Positions 23,340 through 32,580 of a DNA stretch of 64,000 nt are shown here, piece by piece. The position numbers were made by a program, and so were the translations under genes. The notes below the pieces were generated by a model. The model was not told where the DNA came from and did no database searches. It worked only from the letters and a program-made list of their open reading frames with translations. Within the stretch, counting starts at the first letter, position 1; every line of letters begins with the position of its first letter. Origin of the DNA: Hibiscus mutabilis (taxonomy: Eukaryota; Streptophyta; Magnoliopsida; Malvales; Malvaceae); contig CM033714.1 in the NCBI GenBank assembly GCA_019671005.1, positions 56,901,741-56,965,740 of the forward strand, in the 5' to 3' direction.

Positions 23340-24395
23340 TTGTGTAATCTGCTTGAACAGGATAAAGTCTTCGATTTTGATGATTCTTGCACTCAAGCAT
23401 TTGAAACCCTAAAGAAAAAGCTTGCCTCGGCACCCATTGTCGTTCCACCAGATTGGACGCTACCTTTTGAGCTCATGTGTGATGCAAGTGATTTCGCGGT
23501 AGGAGCAGTCCTAGGCCAACGCACAGGTAAGACTTTCCATGTGATATACTACGCTAGTAAAACTCTTAACGATGCTCAAGTGAATTACACAACAACGGAG
23601 AAAGAGTTACTAGCTGTAGTTTTCGCATTTGACAAGTTCCGATCCTATTTAATTGGTACAAAGGTAATTGTTCATACGGACCATTCGACAATCAAATACT
23701 TATTTGCTAAAAAGGATGCTAAACCTCGTTTGATTCGTTGGATATTACTTTTACAAGAATTTGATATTGAAATTAAGGACAGGAAAGGAACAAAAAATCA
23801 AGTGGCCGATCACTTATCACGATTGGAACGCAATAGGGAGAAGGACGCGGATCTAGAGATATGCGATGCATTCCCGGATGAACAAATTCTAATTACCTCG
23901 GCAACCCTCAACGCCTCGGCAGCCCATGACGCCTCGGCAACCATGGATGCACACGCCTCGGCAACTCTTGACGCCGCAGCAGTCTTTGACGCACACGCCT
24001 CGGCAATTTTGGGAGCAGACACTACGGCAGCACATGCCTCGGCAATACCCTGGTACGCAGATTTAGTTAACTTCCTTGTTTGTGGTATTTTTCCGTATGA
24101 CATTACTCACCAAGGGAAGAAGCGGTTCCGCCATGATGCTAAGCATTACTTTTGGGACGAGCCTCTTTTGTTTAAACAATGTGCAGATCAGGTTATACGC
24201 CGATGTGTCCCTGAAGAAGAGCAACAAAATGTACTCCGGCAATGCCATTCTTCACCCTATGGAGGACATTTTGGAGGAACTCGTATCCATGCCAAAGTCT
24301 TGCAATCCGGTTTGTATTGGCCAACATTGTACAAAGATGCCCAGGACTTTTACAAGCAATGTGATCGTTGCCCAGAGGACGGGCAATATCTCTAG
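23340..24395 (+). CDS. RNase H and integrase zinc domain of Athila-like element A (351-codon open segment)
   Basis: The longest clean pol segment in the composite. RNase H has all four acidic positions: LMCDASDFAVGAVLG, TEKELLAVVFAF, IVHTDHSTIKYL and QVADHLSRLE. It would degrade the RNA strand during reverse transcription. It is followed by a repetitive Ala/Ser/Asp linker (about residues 185-235) encoded by CCTCGGCAA-type repeats, then the HHCC zinc domain of integrase (GGHFGGTRIHAK, FYKQCDRC). The frame stops at 24395, before the integrase core. The Met at 23340 is internal, not a real start. Confidence 0.85.
   Translation: MCNLLEQDKVFDFDDSCTQAFETLKKKLASAPIVVPPDWTLPFELMCDASDFAVGAVLGQRTGKTFHVIYYASKTLNDAQVNYTTTEKELLAVVFAFDKFRSYLIGTKVIVHTDHSTIKYLFAKKDAKPRLIRWILLLQEFDIEIKDRKGTKNQVADHLSRLERNREKDADLEICDAFPDEQILITSATLNASAAHDASATMDAHASATLDAAAVFDAHASAILGADTTAAHASAIPWYADLVNFLVCGIFPYDITHQGKKRFRHDAKHYFWDEPLLFKQCADQVIRRCVPEEEQQNVLRQCHSSPYGGHFGGTRIHAKVLQSGLYWPTLYKDAQDFYKQCDRCPEDGQYL
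23894..24048 (+). repeat. CCTCGGCAA minisatellite inside the pol frame of element A
   Basis: About eight units of 15-30 bp built on CCTCGGCAA or CCGCAGCAG plus CC-ATGGAC-type spacers, translated as HDASATMDAHASATLDAA-like text. It separates RNase H from integrase without breaking the frame. Element B carries a related array at about 30890-31020. Confidence 0.8.
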
Positions 24396-25340
24396 ACGAC
24401 ATGAGATGCCACCCAGAACATCATCGAGGTGGAACTGTTTCGATGTACGGGGATCGATTTTATGGGACCTTTCCCATCTTCATTCAGCAACCTCTACATC
24501 TTACTACGCCGTCGACTATGTGTCTAAATGGGTAGAGGCATTTGCGCGGGTTCCCAACGACGATTCCAAGACCGTGCAACGATTCCTGCGAGAAAAACAT
24601 ATTTACACGGTTTGGGATGCCGAGAGCAATTATTATTAGCGGGGGCAAGCATTTTGACAACAGACTAATTGCCAAGATGTTGCAACGCTCGGCATATCAC
24701 ACAAGATCGCCACGGCATATCACCCACAAACCAACGGGCAAGCGAAATTTCCAACCGGGAGTTGAAGGGAATACTCGAGAAAGTTGTAAATCCCTCAAGG
24801 AAGGATTGGTCATTAAGACTAGATGACGCACTTTGGGCATATCGCACTTTGCATTCAAAACACCATTAGGTATGTCCCCTTCCGGCTTGTCTATGGTAAA
24901 ACATGTCATCTACGGTGGAAATCAAGCACAAGGCGTCTTTGGGCAATCAAGACCGTGAATATGGATTGGGAAAGTGCGGACAAAAGCGCTTGATGGATCT
25001 CAATGAGATAGAAGAATTTCGTGCACTCGCCTATAACAATGCACGAATCTACAAGGAGAAAACAAAGCGATGGCACGACAAGAAACTATTGCCACGGCAA
25101 TTCACGCCAGGGCAACTAGTTCTCCTATTCAATTCTCGGCTAAAACTTTTCCCGGGAAAGCTGAAATCAAGATGGTCGGGACCATTTGAAGTCGTCAAAC
25201 CATTCTCCCATGGTCTTTGTGATAATCAAGTCCATCTCTGACAACCATGAATTCAAAGTTAATGGACAAAGATTGAAGCACTACAATGGTGCCCATGTGG
25301 AACGTAACAAGGAAGTGGTCAACTTAGGAGATGCATGAGC
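24396..25340 (+). pseudogene. Integrase core and C-terminus of Athila-like element A
   Basis: Frameshifted integrase: a region reading as DFMGPFPSS-type text near 24450, YYAVDYVSKWVEAF at about 24500-24545, then a TRFGMPRAIIISGGKHF block near 24610-24660 where the family Asp of the second catalytic position reads Gly. The third, glutamate-bearing block is broken by frameshifts at about 24690-24780. The C-terminal part (24903-25241) keeps DLNEIEEFRALAYNNARIYK and FTPGQLVLLFNSRLKLFPGK. The pol end is near 25338. Confidence 0.75.
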
Positions 25341-25372
25341 ATGCTCTCCTCTCAGTATTTCCTTTTTCTTTT

Positions 25373-25403
25373 TATTTTTATTTTTATTTTTATTTTTATT
25401 TTT
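25373..25403 (+). repeat. (ATTTTT)n microsatellite after pol of element A
   Basis: Five to six ATTTTT units just downstream of the pol stop; the surrounding 25350-25450 is T-rich. The matching position in element B lies within its long open frame. Confidence 0.85.
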
Positions 25404-26115
25404 AGGAGATATTTTATTTTTTTTCTTCATTATCTTTAGTTTTCAGGTTTTCTTTATTTTCTTTTTCACAACAAGACTCACAACTACTACGCTAAGGAAA
25501 TTTATGCCAAGATCATTGCCCGGCAACAAATGAAGAAGATGCGCGACAACTTACTTCATGCATGCACAAGCTGATGCCACGGCAACCAACCAAGAAGATG
25601 CCACGGCAACCAAAGCTGAAGACATCCCGGCAACAAGAAAACAACCATTGCATTCAAGCAAGAAAATCAAGACGCCAACTAGAAGGAAACTAATCATCTA
25701 CGATGACGAACTCTCGGAGTAAGTCCTCGTATGCATTTTTATTTTTATTGTTATTTTTCGTTATTTTTATGCATGCATTGAGGACAATGCCTCACTCGAG
25801 TTTGGGGGATTGTTATTAGTAATTACCATGTTTAGTTACATTAATCTTAAGCATTACATTTAGGATACATAAATTGCTTGCCATGCCTTTAATTGGAACA
25901 AGAATTGCTTAGATTTGATGAATATTCAATGATGACTTTACCAATGCACTTAATTGATAGAATTTTTATTCTAGGATAACCATGAAAAACTTAGAATTTT
26001 ACTATGATGCTAAATTTGATGAAACTCTTGTTGTGGTTTGATTGATTTAAGGAGTTCTAGTAAACTTAGGTTGATAATTAACTAATTGGGGGATTAGAAT
26101 AAAATTGGATGAATG
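25404..26115 (+). other. 3' untranslated internal region of element A
   Basis: No coding recognised. Contains a first polypurine-like phrase CTCGAGTTTGGGGGATTG at 25796-25813, similar to the true PPT 770 bp downstream, and several TGCCACGGCAACC motifs at 25560-25640. Confidence 0.6.
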
Positions 26116-26296
26116 CTAGAGGTGCCCAAAATTGGCTCTAGCATATGCTAAAAAATTGATCACTAGAGGTGCCCGAAACCGGCTCTAGGAGGCGTTAAAA
26201 TTTTTAACTAGAGGTGCCCGAAACCGGCTCTAGTCGATTAAATTAACTTAAGAAAACTAAAAATAAAACACTAGAGGTGCCCGAAATTGGCTCTAG
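26116..26296 (+). repeat. Four hairpin-forming 26-bp repeats (CTAGAG...CTCTAG) in element A
   Basis: Copies at 26116-26141, 26163-26188, 26208-26233 and 26271-26296, each CTAGAGGTGCCC(G)AAA-N2-GGCTCTAG. The ends are a perfect 6-bp inverted repeat with CC/GG inside, so each can fold as a stem-loop. Spacers of 19-37 bp are unrelated to each other. Element B has four equivalents in mirror position. Confidence 0.9.
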
Positions 26297-26566
26297 TTAA
26301 AACATGTTAAAAAGAACCCAATGAAGTAATTTGAAAACCTATTGTTTGCATAGAATCCGAAAAATCAACTCGCACACAACTCGCACACACTCACAAGCAT
26401 TATAGTTTGATTCCGAGTAACTCCTCAGTTTTCCGAAAAATAAAAAGCCAATCATACTTTGTGCCCCGGTTCAGAGAATTGAAATCAAGTTCAAAGCTAA
26501 GTTTGTGAAAATTTGAAGTCTTGGCAGGTAATTATGAGTTTGCATTGCTTGAGGACAAGCAATAGT

Positions 26567-26581
26567 TCGAGTTTGGGGGTG
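26567..26581 (+). promoter_or_regulatory. Polypurine tract of element A
   Basis: CGAGTTTGGGGGTG directly before the 3' LTR start TGATAAG at 26582. Element B has the same phrase in the same place (29633-29648, minus). Confidence 0.75.
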
Positions 26582-28107
26582 TGATAAGTGTTCAAAAGTA
26601 CTATTTTTCTTACCCTTTTTACTCATATTATTGTTAGACTTAGGCTCATATTAGTTGCATAGTTAGCCATTCATGCATTAATCCATGTTTCCTTCAATCG
26701 TTGAGCTTGATTACATAACTTGGTGATTTTTGTGGAAATAGATGCTGCTTTGGTGTGTTTTTGTGTGTGTATGTGCAGGATCACTTGCCAAAGCAATGCC
26801 GAGCTAGTTGCAGGGGCAATGCATGAAGGAGACGCCGAGCCAGTTGCCATGGCATTTGTCGACAAAGACTAAAAGCAATATGGATGTCGAAATTCATGAC
26901 TTTACAAGCCCAAGATGACATGGAGCAAGGCCCAAGCCCAAAGGAATTTGATTGCCATGCAGAGATTAAAGAAGAATTAAATTCCAAGAGGATAGGAGAA
27001 GTTCTAATAGGAATAAAATTATAATAAAGAATTATATTCTTTAAAGATAATTTAATTCCAACTCAAACTCCTCCTCAAAGAAGGACTTTGGCCTAGCCCT
27101 ATAAATACCAAGGAGATTTCGACAAGATCAAGGGGGAGAGCAAGAGGGAAATTTCGGCAAGTCCAAGTAGGGCAAGAGGAGAGAATTTTCGACAAGCATC
27201 AAGGGCAAGGAGGATTTCAACAAGCCTCTTCCTTCATCTTTGTTCGATTGGGTTCATGCTAGGGATTAATTATCTTGTGTTTCTTTGGGACCTAGCCATG
27301 AACTAAATTTACTTGGCTATGGTTATTGTGTTTTGTGGTTGTGAGAAACTATTGGTTTTTGTTTAGGTAATAAGAGTTTGCACTTTTTTTTTCTATTTCA
27401 AGGTTTATTCATTCTTGATTCTTATTATTGTTTTGCGAGTGAATTGGGAGAGGATCTCGTGATTTCATCCATTTATCTAATATCGGGAGAGTTAGATTCA
27501 AGAAGCGAATGAATATGATCTTTATTCAATCAATGATGGTGAAGATTAATCCGGCAGGAATAAGTTAAGGATTTCAGCGGCTAAGAGGGGCGCAAGATTG
27601 GTTGTTGTTCACCCTTGATTCACGCGAGGATGTATTATCAAGGCATGCACAAATAGCTAGAGTTTCGACTTAGGGATAAGAAGAAACCATTGAAGAACGC
27701 TCCGCCGAACCTTGAAGTTGCTGCCCGATCGCCCAAGTAGTTGCCCAACTAGTCGCCCAAGCAACCATCAATTAGTTGCTCACGGCAACCCCCGTCGTGC
27801 AAGTTGCCACGGCAACTGAGTTGCCGTGCACTCTTTTACCAAGACAATCCAATCGGCTATCACACCTCAACTCACGATAACCTAGCCTACCTCTCTCAAT
27901 TGAATTCATCTTTTCTTTTACTTAATTGCTTTCTAGATTAGTTATTAGTTAAAACTTCTATAATCCTTCACTTGTGTTTTTACTTTTTACAGTGCAAGAG
28001 ACTAGATTCTTGAAGTGGCACCAATCCCTGTGGAGACGATATCTTTTATACTATAACTTGCGGCGTGTATACTTGCACAATTGCGTAGCACTTTATACAG
28101 CGCAACA
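26582..28107 (+). mobile_element. 3' LTR of Athila-like element A (type T2)
   Basis: 1526 bp, TGATAAGTG...GCGCAACA, TATA box near 27100. It has only one copy of the 36-bp unit that is doubled in T1 and an additional stretch around 27120-27230 (TTTCGGCAAGTCC...) missing from T1. It differs clearly from A's own 5' LTR and matches the 32581-34103 LTR instead. Confidence 0.9.
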
Positions 28108-28116
28108 AGTTTTTTT
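28108..28116. other. Linker AGTTTTTTT at the tail-to-tail junction
   Basis: Nine bases between the U5 end of A's 3' LTR (CAACA) and the mirrored U5 end of B's 3' LTR (TGTTGCGTG). It is the same text, to within a T, as the spacer that separates a 5' LTR from its PBS (19550-19556). That spacer is the terminal sequence of an unprocessed cDNA U5 end. No target duplication is present here. Confidence 0.85.
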
Positions 28117-29632
28117 TGTTGCGTGTGATAAGTGCTACGCAATTGTGCAAGTATACACGTCGCAAGTAATAAAGTGATATGAGTATCGAGTATCGTCTCC
28201 ACGAGGGGATTGGTTTGGGCCACTTTACTTAAGTTATTTGACTGAAAATAAAAACACAATTGATAATAGAGGTTTTAATTAATGAGAAAAGTAAAAGCAA
28301 TAAACTAAAAGAATAGATGAAAGAAAAAGAGAGAATAGGCAGGTTATCGTGAGTTGAGGTGTGATAGCCGATTGGATCGTCTTGGTAAAAGAGTGCAAGG
28401 GCAACTCGATTTGCCGTGGCAACTTGCACAGCGGGGTTGCCTTGGCAACTAATCGATGGTTGCTCGGGCAACTAGCTGGGCAACTACTTGGGCGTCGGGC
28501 AGCAACTTCAAGGTTCGGCAGAGCGTTCTTCAATGGTTTCTTCTTATCCCTAAGTCGAAACTCTAGCTACTTGTGCATGCCTTGATAATACATCCTGCGT
28601 GAATCAAGGGTGAACAACAACCAATCTTGCGCTCTTCTTAGCCGTTGAAATCCTTAACTTATTCCTAAGCCGGATTAATCTTCACCATCAATAGATTGAA
28701 TAAAGACCATACTCATTCGTTTCTTGAATCTAACTCTCCCGATATTAGATAAATAGATGAAGTTACGAGATCCTCTCCCAATTCACTCGCAAACAAGAAT
28801 AAGAACCAAGAATGGGTAAACCTTGAATTGAAAGTGCAAACTCTTATTTCCTAAACAAAATCCAATTGTTTTTCACAACAACAAAACACAATAACCCCAA
28901 CCGATCAAGTTAGTTCATGGTTGGGTTCAAAAGATATACAAAGAATAATCCCCAAACCATGAATCTAATGGAAGCAAAGAAGAAGAAGAAGTCGAAATTT
29001 CCCCTAATGCTCTCTTGTCGAAATTTCTCTATTTTTCTCTCCCTCTGGATTGTCGAAACCTCCTTGCTATTTATAGGGCTAGGCCAAAGTCCTTCTTTGA
29101 GGAGGAGTTTGAGTTGGAATTAAATTATCTTTAAAGAATATAATTCTTTATTATAATTTTATTCCTATTAGAACTTCTTCTATCTTCTTGGAATTTAATT
29201 CTTCTTTAATCTCTGCATGGCAATCAAATTCCTTTGGGCTTGGGCCTTGCTCCATGTCATCTTGGGCTTGTAAAGTCATGAATTTCGACATCCATATTGC
29301 TTTTTGTCTTTGTCGACAAATGCCATGGCAGGCTGCTCAGCGTCTCCTTCATGCATTGCCTGGCAACTAGCTCGGCATATCCTTCATGCATTGCCACGGC
29401 AACTAGCTCGGCATTGCTTTGGCAAGTGATCCTGCACATACACACACACAAAAACACACCAAAGCAGCATCTTTTTCCACAAAAATCACCAAGTTATGTA
29501 ATCAAGCTCAACACAGTGGAAAGAAACATGAATTAATGCATGAATAACTAACTATGCAACTAATATGAGCTTAAGTCTAACAATAATATGAGTAAAAAGG
29601 GTAATAAAAATAGTACTTTTGAACACTTATCA
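28117..29632 (-). mobile_element. 3' LTR of Athila-like element B (type T1)
   Basis: 1516 bp on minus. It carries the 36-bp duplication (29340-29410 region) and the upstream text of A's 5' LTR throughout, so it pairs with 18038-19549 and not with B's own 5' LTR. Confidence 0.9.
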
Positions 29633-29648
29633 CGCCCCCAAACTCGAA
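29633..29648 (-). promoter_or_regulatory. Polypurine tract of element B
   Basis: Minus strand reads TTCGAGTTTGGGGGCG directly before TGATAAG of B's 3' LTR, matching A's PPT. Confidence 0.7.
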
Positions 29649-29918
29649 CTATTGCTTGTCCTCAAGCAATGCAAACTCATAATTACCGCCAAGACTTTAA
29701 TCATCAAAGACATGCTTCAAACTTGAATTCAAACCTCGGAACCGTGGCACAAAGTATGATCACCTTTTAATTTTCGGATAGCACAAAAATTACCGGAACC
29801 AAACTATAATGCTCGTGACAATGTGTGTGCGTAGTTGTGTACAAGTTGATTTTCAAGATTCTATGTGAACAATAGGCTTTTATCAATTTAATTATCGGGG
29901 CATTTGTTTTTATTTTCA

Positions 29919-30097
29919 CTAGAGCCAATTTGGGCACCTCTAGCAAAGTAAGCTATTTCTCATTTTATTTTAGTCGACTAGAGCCAATTTGGGCACCTCT
30001 AGCGATTCTTTAATGTGCATTAACTACTAGAGCAGTTTTGGGCACCTCTAGCAAGAAAGTGTATTTACTACTAGAGCCAGTTTTTGGGCACCTCTAG
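29919..30097 (-). repeat. Four hairpin-forming CTAGAG...CTCTAG repeats in element B
   Basis: Copies at 29919-29943, 29978-30002, 30027-30051 and 30071-30097, 25-27 bp each, the minus-strand counterparts of A's array. Copy number (four) and distance to the PPT are kept although spacer sequences differ. Confidence 0.85.
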
Positions 30098-30701
30098 CAA
30101 GAAATTAACTTTTAATTTTCAATTTTAAATTTACCCAAATTTTAAGCAACCTAAGTTCACTAAGTTTCTTTCAATCAACAAGCCACAACCGTGTAAAAAA
30201 AATCAGCATCATAGTAAAATTCTAAGTTCTTTTCATGCAATCCTAAAATTAAAGGTTCTTTCAATTAAGTGCAGTGGCAAAAATTCATCATTGGATATTC
30301 AACAAGTCTTAAGCAATTAAATCAAATTAAAGGCATGGCAAGTAACATATGCAACCTATATGTGATTGCTAAAGATGAATGCAACTAAACATGAAACTAA
30401 CTAGAAACCAACACCCCCCCCAAACTCGAGAGAAGCATTGTCCTCAATGCATGTAAGAGTGAAACAAAATTTAAAAGTAACTAAATGAAATGAGTTAGTC
30501 GAAGAGGTCGTCACCTCGAGTGATAAGTTTCCTTCGTGCCGTTTGCTTGATTCATTTTTCAGTCGGTGGTTGAATGCTGGTGCCATGTGAATAGCATTGC
30601 TTTGATTTGATCCATGTTTGCCGATACAAGTTCACTTGCATGGACATCAGTAGTTGTCGAAGCCATTGTTGTTGCCTGGGCATCGCCAGTTTCTGTTGTG
30701 G
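30098..30701 (-). other. 3' untranslated internal region of element B
   Basis: Homologous to 25700-26115 of A in mirror orientation. Includes the second PPT-like phrase (CTCGAGTTTGGGGGGG, minus strand of 30412-30430). The 61-aa frame at 30401-30586 is not supported as a gene. Confidence 0.6.
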
Positions 30702-31961
30702 TTACTGTGGCAAGTAGTCGGCAGTGAATTTCTTTAGCATGGTGGTTGTGAGTCTTGTTGTGGAAAAGAAAACCTGGAAACTAAAGATAATGAAGAAAAA
30801 TAAAATATATCCTAAAAATAAAGAGAAAAAATAACCAAAAATAATAGAACAAAATAGTTCAAAAAATAAAAATAAATGTATCAGTAGTTGCCATGGCGTC
30901 GAGGGTTGCCGAGGCATGCACATCCATGGTTGCCGAGGCGTCAGGAGTTGCCTAGGCGTGCGCGTCCATGGTTGCCGAGGCGTGCGTATCAGGAGTTGTT
31001 GCGGTGTTGAAGGTTGCCGTTTTCGATACTTCTTATAGTCCATCCGCACCCTCCATCGGGTGATAATATTGCCCAAAAAGAGTTTGGCAAATGTGCTTGC
31101 CACTACTCCCTTTTGCGTTACCATGGTGGAGGTGTCTTTCTTCTTTGTTCGCTTGTAGTCCATGTATACTCTCCACCTTGCTACTATTCCTGAAGGCACA
31201 AATATATTAATAGGAAAAATTATATCCATTCTCAACCATTCAATTACCTCATTCTTGTCGACTTCTATCATGGTTGGATGTAGCCTTTGTTGTCGTGGCA
31301 ATTGCTGCTCAAGCCAATTGCCGTGACAATCAGTTGTCAAATTTTTCTCTAAGTCAAGGGAAGAATCAATTTTCTGAAGAGCTTTATGAATCCAAACACC
31401 TTTTTCTTTTGGCCTCTCAAACATCTCCATCAGTAGAGATTTCGATGGCTTCAAATCTACCAATCTCGGTTCCTCAAGACATACCTGCAATGGACAATGT
31501 GAGTTTTTAAAGAATTCAAAAGGTTCAACTATTACCTGCTCATATTCCATTGGCAAAGTATTATCATCTCGTTGATCTTGCATGTGGTCGTGTAATTGTC
31601 GTGGCAATTGTAGATGAGAGCAATCTACAGATTCCTGTTTCAGCATCAACGTTGTAACCTTCTGGGCATCAGGTTCCTCAGAATTTGCTGTAGTATTGTT
31701 GTTCTCAGCTTCACTGAGTGTTGTCGCGGCATTGCTCTGTTCAGGCTCCTCAATCATTGCCGAGGCAATTTGTTGTTCAGGCCCATCATGTGTTGGGCAG
31801 TCTCTCTCATTGGCATCCTCTTGACTTTGAGGTTCTAGTTGTTCCTCACACATTAGAGAGATTTCTTTGCATTGCTCCTTATCCTCTTGCCTTAGGACGT
31901 CAGTATCCCTAGGAATGAATTGTTGGTGCATGTTATCCATGACATATGTGGATCTCCCCAA
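30702..31961 (-). CDS. 419-codon open frame of element B: acidic N-part, two RT block-1 remnants, repeats
   Basis: The largest intact frame in the composite, in an element that otherwise lost most of gag and pol. Residues 1-150 are acidic and Gln-rich (QSQEDANERDCPTHDGPEQQ) with no family I recognise. Residues about 230-275 (EVIEWLRMDIIFPI...RWRVYMDYKR) and 280-320 (TRWRVRMDYKKYRK) are two degenerate copies of RT block 1. A TPRQPW/TPRQLL repeat (about 322-360) is the CCTCGGCAA minisatellite. The hydrophobic end (about 365-405) is translation of the T-rich post-pol region also seen non-coding in A. The RT palm, RNase H and integrase are deleted. Whether the frame is translated is unknown; it begins just after the gag coiled-coil segment in another frame. 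Confidence 0.55.
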   Translation of the reverse strand: MGRSTYVMDNMHQQFIPRDTDVLRQEDKEQCKEISLMCEEQLEPQSQEDANERDCPTHDGPEQQIASAMIEEPEQSNAATTLSEAENNNTTANSEEPDAQKVTTLMLKQESVDCSHLQLPRQLHDHMQDQRDDNTLPMEYEQVIVEPFEFFKNSHCPLQVCLEEPRLVDLKPSKSLLMEMFERPKEKGVWIHKALQKIDSSLDLEKNLTTDCHGNWLEQQLPRQQRLHPTMIEVDKNEVIEWLRMDIIFPINIFVPSGIVARWRVYMDYKRTKKKDTSTMVTQKGVVASTFAKLFLGNIITRWRVRMDYKKYRKRQPSTPQQLLIRTPRQPWTRTPRQLLTPRQPWMCMPRQPSTPWQLLIHLFLFFELFCSIIFGYFFSLFLGYILFFFIIFSFQVFFSTTRLTTTMLKKFTADYLPQ

Positions 31962-32430
31962 TTGATCTTGAATCCCCTAAGGTTGCATCCCATTGAGTTA
32001 TCCTCGTATCCATAGATTTTGATAGCTCTCGAATCTCTTCAATTGATCCGTCAAGTCTAGCCAATGAAGCTAGTTTTTCCTCCAAGGAATTGGAATGCTC
32101 TTGAAAAGGACTACATTGCCATGGCATATCATTTGCTGCGGCAAAATTGTTATGGTAAAAAAATTTTGAGCTTTTTGATCATACCATGAAGATTTTTTTC
32201 TTTGGTTCCCTCTATGGTCCTCCATGTAGTTATATGCACCGAAAATGTGAGGGCAATTTTCAAACACATGATGTTCTCCACACATAGCACAAGATTTTTC
32301 CATGGTATAAGTTCTTTGGGCTTTTCTCGGTTGGTATAGGTAATCATCAAAGGGTGCAAGGAACTCTTGATTGAATTGATTCATATCTTCCAACATCATC
32401 TCTCGAATAGATTGGTTTTTATTTCCCGAC
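31933..32430 (-). pseudogene. Reduced gag of Athila-like element B
   Basis: MSGNKNQSIREMMLEDMNQF (start 32430) runs directly into a zinc knuckle CAMCGEHHVFENC (CX2CX3HX4C, as in A), then a frameshift into EEKLASLARLDGSIEEIREL (31933-32127). The capsid core present in A is missing, so B cannot build particles itself. It could be packaged by a related helper; that is inference. Confidence 0.7.
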
Positions 32431-32556
32431 ATGTTGATGTTCCTTAACTTGTAGCGCACCTAATTTTTTTTTTTGATAAAACAAACAAAAAGAAAAGTTA
32501 GTAAAATTAAGAGAGAAAAAAATGCAATAACAAAAACAACTAACACCAATTGCCAG

Positions 32557-32574
32557 TCCCCGGCAACGGCGCCA
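32557..32574 (-). promoter_or_regulatory. Primer binding site of element B (tRNA-Asp type)
   Basis: Minus strand TGGCGCCGTTGCCGGGGA, a complete match to the 3' end of plant tRNA-Asp. Six bases separate it from the LTR end at 32581. Confidence 0.9.
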
Positions 32575-32580
32575 AAAACT

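Noticed and set aside
26116..26296. CRISPR-like array of short palindromic repeats with spacers
   Set aside because: Only four units with uneven spacers inside a plant retrotransposon; mirrored copies in a second element show it is part of the element.
30702..30870. Hydrophobic C-terminus of the 419-codon frame as an envelope-like membrane segment
   Set aside because: The same DNA in element A (25350-25480) is T-rich sequence after the pol stop, so the hydrophobic residues come from reading a TTTTA-rich untranslated region.
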